A program made the position numbers and the translations under genes. A stretch of 64,000 nucleotides of DNA, taken from Candidatus Aphodovivens avistercoris (GTDB lineage Bacteria; Actinomycetota; Coriobacteriia; Coriobacteriales; Eggerthellaceae). The stretch spans positions 166,540 through 230,539 of the forward strand of contig DVIW01000004.1 in the NCBI GenBank assembly GCA_018710945.1. Direction: 5' to 3'. Positions within the stretch are counted from its first letter, which is position 1. The number at the start of each line of letters is the position of its first letter. Positions 60,412-64,000 of this stretch are shown piece after piece. The notes under the pieces were generated by a model that saw only the letters and a program-made list of their open reading frames with translations, was not told the origin of the DNA and ran no database searches.

Positions 60412-61452
60412 ATGGCATCCGATTCCGCCCCCACGCCGCTCACCTCGCTCACGCGCGAGCAGCTGAAGGAAGCACTTTCCACCATTGGTCAGCCGTCGTA
60501 CCGTTCTGACCAGATCATCCGATGGCTCTACCAGCGAGGCGCTTCGTCTTACGATCAGATGACCGATCTGCCGAAATCGCTGCGCGAGCAGCTTGCTGAG
60601 ATTCATCCCTTGCAAGCACCTTCCATGGTTGACCGTCAGATTTCTTCGGACGGAACAAGGAAGTACCTTCTCTCGTTTTCTGACGGCGCGCTGGTGGAAA
60701 CCGTCGGCATCCCTTCCCGTGACAACCGCCTCACCGTGTGCTTCTCCACCCAAGTCGGCTGTCCGATGGGATGCGTTTTCTGCGCGACTGGATACGAAGG
60801 CTTCACGCGCAACCTCTCATGCGGGGAGATCCTACAACAGCTGACGCTCGTTCAAGATGATTTCGGACAGCGCATCACCAACCTGGTCGCCATGGGACAG
60901 GGCGAGCCGTTCCTCAACTTCGACGCAGTGGCGGAAGCGCTCGCCATTGCCAACTCGAAGAAGGGCCTCAACATCGGAGCCCGTAAGATAACGGTTTCGA
61001 CATGCGGCATCATTTCCGGCATTCAGAAGTTCGCCGAGATCGACAAGCAGTACACCATGGCCGTGTCGCTCCATGCGGCGCGTCAGTCCGTTCGGGACCT
61101 CATCATGCCGCATGCGGCATCCCAACCTCTTGCGAAGCTGAAGCAGGCGCTCATCGACTATCTGGAAGCCACCAATCGACGGGTTACAATCGAATACACG
61201 CTCATCGACGGCATGAACGACAGCGACAAGGATCTTTCCGCCTTGCTGTCGTTCCTCAGCGGTCTCCTCTGCCACGTGAACCTCATCCCCCTCAACAAGG
61301 TGGAGGATTCACCCTTCCAACCGTCGCATGATGGCATCATTGAACGCTGGCTTGAAGCCATCACGGCACGAGGCGTCGAAGCCAGCGTTCGGCACTCCAA
61401 AGGTCAAGATATATTCGGAGCTTGCGGTCAGTTGAAGAACCACCGTCGCTAA
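60412..61452 (+). CDS. rlmN: Dual-specificity 23S rRNA/tRNA adenine-C2 methyltransferase RlmN
   Basis: A 346-residue radical-SAM enzyme that methylates A2503 of 23S rRNA and A37 of tRNA. The cluster motif is CPMGCVFC (C117, C121, C124), MGQGEPFLNFDAV follows, and the resolving Cys is C338 in DIFGACGQL. The ATG at 60412 has GAGAAAGGGAA upstream. parS sites flank it on both sides, and its 3' end carries a 40-nt palindrome containing parS. Confidence 0.97.
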   Translation: MASDSAPTPLTSLTREQLKEALSTIGQPSYRSDQIIRWLYQRGASSYDQMTDLPKSLREQLAEIHPLQAPSMVDRQISSDGTRKYLLSFSDGALVETVGIPSRDNRLTVCFSTQVGCPMGCVFCATGYEGFTRNLSCGEILQQLTLVQDDFGQRITNLVAMGQGEPFLNFDAVAEALAIANSKKGLNIGARKITVSTCGIISGIQKFAEIDKQYTMAVSLHAARQSVRDLIMPHAASQPLAKLKQALIDYLEATNRRVTIEYTLIDGMNDSDKDLSALLSFLSGLLCHVNLIPLNKVEDSPFQPSHDGIIERWLEAITARGVEASVRHSKGQDIFGACGQLKNHRR

Positions 61453-61455
61453 AAC

Positions 61456-61495
61456 AACAAGGCCCGATGTTTCACGTGAAACATCGGGCCTTGTT
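61456..61495. terminator. 40-nt perfect palindrome with embedded parS, between rlmN and parB
   Basis: The stretch from 61456 to 61495 is a perfect palindrome with parS (61468-61483) at its centre. As RNA it would fold into a long stem ending both convergent transcripts; TTGTTTC follows on the plus strand. Confidence 0.8.
61468..61483. promoter_or_regulatory. parS site 2
   Basis: TGTTTCACGTGAAACA, exact consensus, at the centre of the rlmN/parB palindrome. Confidence 0.95.
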
Positions 61496-61533
61496 TCATA
61501 AGCTCGTTCGTTCAGAACAGGCTACTCTGTTTG

Positions 61534-62673
61534 TCACTGCTCTTCAGAAGCTGTAATCTCACGGAAAAGGCGCTCCAGGTCTTCTTCATCCTTGAACTCG
61601 ATCTCGATCTTGTTCTTGCCCTGGACCGTCTTCACTTTCACGTTCGTATGCAGAACCTCACGCAGGGTCTTCGCAACCTTCTTGAAAGAAGCAGGCGAGG
61701 GAGTGCGCGTCGTGGAGGACGAGGAAACCTTGCCGGACAACAGACGTGCGATAGCCTCCGTCTCACGGACGGACAGTTTCTCAGCCATGAGCTTCGCCGT
61801 CAACTTCTGGCGGCCCTCCGCCGTGGGAATGGAGAGAATGGCACGGGCGTGACCTGCCGTGATCTTCTCTTCGAACAGCAGCTGCTGAGCCTCTTCAGGA
61901 AGCTCCAGAAGGCGCAAGGCGTTGGCGATGGTCGAACGACCCTTCGAGACGACCTGGGCGACCTCGGACTGCGTGAGATTCATGCGCTCCATCAGGCGGC
62001 GGTAACCATACGCTTCCTCGATGGGATTAAGGTCAGAACGCTGGATGTTCTCGATAAGCGCGAGCTCCAGCGCCTTGTCCCCGTCCGCCTCCTTGATGCG
62101 AACGGGCACCTTCTCCATCTTCAGGTAACGGCACGCCTGCCAACGACGCTCGCCAGCAATGATCTGATAGGATCCCTCACCCATGGGGCGCACCACGATG
62201 GGCTGCAGCAAGCCGTCTTTCTCAATGGAGGCGGCCAGCTCTTCGATTTCTTCCTGCTTGAAGTTGGTGCGCGGTTGATCAGGGTTCGGGCTGATGCTGG
62301 TCAGCGGCACCTCGTCGGTCTCACGCAGAGCTGCGGGCTCAACCGGTTCCTCCTTTGCAGGCGCCTCCGATTCAGGCGAGGCGGGCTGCACGGTTTCCTG
62401 GCTGGCTTCCTGCTTGGGTGCCTCCTGGGCAACGCGGACGGGACGCGGGTTCGCCGGCATGGTCTTTCCGGATGCAACCTCGCTGTTCATGACCTCCTGC
62501 AGGTCGGAAGACTCAACCACCACGCGCTCAGCCTGCGGTTTTGCGGGAGCCAGGGCGGGTTCGGCCTGTTTGCGGGCAGGCGTTTCCACCATATCACGCT
62601 CAGGTTCATCGTAGTATCCACCCAGAAGGGAGTTGAGACCTCTTCCCAGACCACTTCTGTTCGATTTAGCCAC
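61534..62673 (-). CDS. parB: Chromosome partitioning protein ParB
   Basis: A 379-residue ParB/Spo0J. The N-terminus has SGLGRGLNSLLGG (ParA-stimulating). An Ala/Glu/Pro-rich linker of about 80 residues precedes the CTPase/box region, with GSYQIIAGERRWQACRYL as the ERR motif. The HTH is NLTQSEVAQVVSKGRSTIAN, and a C-terminal dimerisation domain follows. It loads at parS and slides as a CTP-bound clamp. The GTG start at 62673 overlaps the parA stop by 8 nt, showing translational coupling. Four parS sites lie within 3.5 kb. Confidence 0.96.
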   Translation of the reverse strand: MAKSNRSGLGRGLNSLLGGYYDEPERDMVETPARKQAEPALAPAKPQAERVVVESSDLQEVMNSEVASGKTMPANPRPVRVAQEAPKQEASQETVQPASPESEAPAKEEPVEPAALRETDEVPLTSISPNPDQPRTNFKQEEIEELAASIEKDGLLQPIVVRPMGEGSYQIIAGERRWQACRYLKMEKVPVRIKEADGDKALELALIENIQRSDLNPIEEAYGYRRLMERMNLTQSEVAQVVSKGRSTIANALRLLELPEEAQQLLFEEKITAGHARAILSIPTAEGRQKLTAKLMAEKLSVRETEAIARLLSGKVSSSSTTRTPSPASFKKVAKTLREVLHTNVKVKTVQGKNKIEIEFKDEEDLERLFREITASEEQ

Positions 62674-63712
62674 GTTTGATCACTTCCTTTGCAAGGTCGA
62701 TATAGGAAAGCGCTCCCTTTCCGGTCGGGTCGTACTGCGTGATGGGCTGGCCGAAGCTCGGCGCTTCAGACAGCTTCACCGTGCGAGGGATAAGCGTTTC
62801 GAACACCGATTTTCCGAAATAGCCCTTCACTTCCGAGACAACCTGCTTCGACAGCGTGGTGCGGCCATCGTACATGGTCAACAGCACGCCGAAGATGTCC
62901 AACGTCGGATTCAGGCGGCTTTTGACACGTTTCATCGATTCAAGAAGTTTTGTCACACCTTCCAACGCATAGAACTCGCACTGGATGGGGATGAGCAGCT
63001 TATCCGCAGCAACAAGTGCGTTCACGGTAAGAAGACCCAGAGACGGAGGGCAGTCGATGAAGATGTAGTCGTAACGCCCGCGCAAGCTGCCCACCGCATC
63101 CTTCAAGCGGTTCTCGCGCGCCATCTCCGACACTAGCTCCACTTCGGCGCCGGCAAGGTTGATGGTGGCGGGCACGAGGTCCAACCCTTCGCACACGTCA
63201 GGGATGATGACCTCCTCGATGCGAACGTCGTCAAGAAGCGCATCGTACACGCAACGCCGGACGTGGCGCTTGTCGATACCCAAGCCGCTGGAGCTGTTTC
63301 CCTGCGGGTCCAAGTCGACCAGAAGGACCTGCTTGCCCATCTCGCCGAGCGCTGCAGCAAGGTTCACCGCCGTAGTCGATTTCCCTACGCCGCCCTTCTG
63401 GTTGATGATCGCGATAATCTTCGTCTGGCCGACAACGTGCGTCACCGGCTTCTTGTCTGCATAGGATTTGATGGGGCGGCTGACGTACTCTTCTTCCTCG
63501 ACCGGCTTCGGCTCCGGCTCTGCCGCCACCTCGCGCTCCACGACGGAGATGGATTCGATCTCGAAAGACTCGTCAACAATCGGCTCAACCGTCCGCTCTT
63601 CCGAAATCTTGGATTCCCCGCCCGCATCTGCCGCCGGCGGTTCTTCTTGGAGTGGCTGCTTTTCCTCGTGTTCCGATGCGATGCCGCGTTTGAGATTCTC
63701 AAACCAACCCAC
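62666..63712 (-). CDS. parA: Chromosome partitioning ATPase ParA (Soj) with acidic N-terminal extension
   Basis: A 348-residue Soj-type ATPase. IIAIINQKGGVGKSTTAVNL is the deviant Walker A (residues about 99-118), VLLVDLDPQGNSSSGLG is A' and FIDCPPSLGLL is Walker B. An acidic extension of 96 residues (for example SFEIESISVVEREVAAEPEP) precedes the ATPase; typical Soj proteins start at the Walker motif. The GTG at 63712 has GGGAG 6 nt upstream. The promoter overlaps a parS site, so expression is probably repressed by ParB. Confidence 0.95.
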   Translation of the reverse strand: MGWFENLKRGIASEHEEKQPLQEEPPAADAGGESKISEERTVEPIVDESFEIESISVVEREVAAEPEPKPVEEEEYVSRPIKSYADKKPVTHVVGQTKIIAIINQKGGVGKSTTAVNLAAALGEMGKQVLLVDLDPQGNSSSGLGIDKRHVRRCVYDALLDDVRIEEVIIPDVCEGLDLVPATINLAGAEVELVSEMARENRLKDAVGSLRGRYDYIFIDCPPSLGLLTVNALVAADKLLIPIQCEFYALEGVTKLLESMKRVKSRLNPTLDIFGVLLTMYDGRTTLSKQVVSEVKGYFGKSVFETLIPRTVKLSEAPSFGQPITQYDPTGKGALSYIDLAKEVIKRG

Positions 63713-63741
63713 AAGAACTCCCTTCGTCGAATATCGACTGT

Positions 63742-63770
63742 AGTATAGCCGCTTTGTGTTTCACGTGAAA
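63742..63770 (-). promoter_or_regulatory. parAB promoter overlapping parS 3
   Basis: On the minus strand TTTCAC (63770-63765), a 17-nt spacer and TATACT (63747-63742), about 30 nt before the parA start. The -35 lies within parS 3. Confidence 0.7.
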
Positions 63771-63772
63771 CA
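63757..63772. promoter_or_regulatory. parS site 3 (parA promoter)
   Basis: TGTTTCACGTGAAACA, exact consensus, extended to a 24-nt palindrome (63753-63776). Confidence 0.95.
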
Positions 63773-63812
63773 CAAACGAACGGCACCTGAACCAAAGACC
63801 ATGACAAGCGGA

Positions 63813-63828
63813 TGTTTCACGTGAAACT
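63813..63828. promoter_or_regulatory. parS site 4
   Basis: TGTTTCACGTGAAACT, one mismatch from consensus at the last position, 40 nt from parS 3. Confidence 0.88.
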
Positions 63829-63961
63829 TCCGCTGAGAAAAGACGAAGGCGAGCAGAGAAAAGCTCTGGCAAGGCATCGAAGCGCTTGCCGTTGTCGCAA
63901 GCTGCCATGATACCAGACTCTTCGTAGCAGGAGAGAACAAGCTTCCCAAGGAAGGAAAGAG

Positions 63962-64000
63962 GGTTGGTTGGTTGGTTGGTTGGTTGGTTGGTTGGTTGGT
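63962..64000. repeat. GGTT tetranucleotide microsatellite, cut by window edge
   Basis: From 63962 to the last base the sequence is a perfect GGTT repeat, about ten units, continuing past the window. It lies upstream of parA, beyond parS 4 and 250 bp from the parA start. No open frame with family resemblance covers it here. Confidence 0.9.

Noticed and set aside
63699..63949. Small minus-strand frames upstream of parA
   Set aside because: They run through parS sites 3 and 4, giving repeated HVKH/SRETS strings from the palindrome, and have no ribosome site.
1..64000. CRISPR arrays, tRNA or rRNA genes, prophage or transposase genes
   Set aside because: I looked for regularly spaced repeats, cloverleaf-like segments, rRNA-conserved blocks and transposase or integrase motifs and saw none. 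The only candidate mobile element is the small inverted-repeat unit at 14343-14626.

Overview
This 64-kb window is GC-rich chromosomal DNA from an anaerobic actinobacterium. Protein content suggests class Coriobacteriia, most likely the family Eggerthellaceae. The grounds are a 12-helix membrane LuxR regulator, an Fe-S aldo/keto reductase, a LysR/flavoprotein/anion-transporter cluster, a PHP phosphoesterase beside phosphonate-transport genes, and an Ala-rich proteome. The family call is inference from gene content; no rRNA or tRNA gene was found. The right end holds parA, parB and four parS sites, so it probably lies near the replication origin.

Layout, left to right. 0-9 kb: N-terminus of nhaA, the hibernation factor hpf, an efflux MFS, a class I aminotransferase, an autoregulated MarR with a His/Cys tail, a DUF2148 ferredoxin, a sortase-anchored B-repeat protein and a second MFS. 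8.4-11.9 kb: a polar amino acid ABC operon whose permease carries a secreted ectodomain. 12-14.9 kb: a decaying phosphonate locus made of a truncated PHP enzyme, one intact PhnE permease and a PhnC::PhnE deletion fusion cut off by a 284-bp inverted-repeat element, followed by 24-bp tandem repeats. 15-22.9 kb: a lipoprotein, an Fe-S aldo/keto reductase, LysR, a FAD oxidoreductase, an IT/SLC13-type transporter and a TDT transporter. 23-36 kb: mostly housekeeping genes (small RelA/SpoT synthetase, MazG, isochorismatase, TrmH methyltransferase, UspA, YigZ, apt, htpG, pyrE, RarD). The htpG gene has a near-perfect CIRCE operator directly after its promoter.

36.5-40 kb is a copper-resistance operon (csoR, then copA with a CopZ-like domain fused at its C-terminus). 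A CsoR-type palindrome fills the spacer of a consensus promoter. 40-44.3 kb: XRE regulator, formamidase, APC permease and a PIN-domain toxin-antitoxin pair. 44.4-46.5 kb is a gene graveyard holding the scar of a duplicated hydrolase/LuxR pair, the tail of a third LuxR gene and an internally deleted DUF4143 ATPase. 46.5-50.3 kb holds the intact divergent pair: a multi-pass alpha/beta hydrolase and a 12-TM LuxR regulator.

50.8-58.6 kb, minus strand, is a co-oriented trio: a DnaQ/DinG-type exonuclease-helicase, a membrane-anchored coiled-coil protein, and a giant M28-like protein. The last has its peptidase fold split by about 700 residues of low-complexity sequence, and two metal ligands appear substituted. 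This trio and the hydrolase/LuxR pair are the best candidates for something undescribed. 58.6-64 kb: a membrane protein, ddl, rlmN, parB, parA, four parS sites (one inside a 40-nt perfect palindrome, one overlapping the parA promoter) and a GGTT microsatellite running off the right edge.
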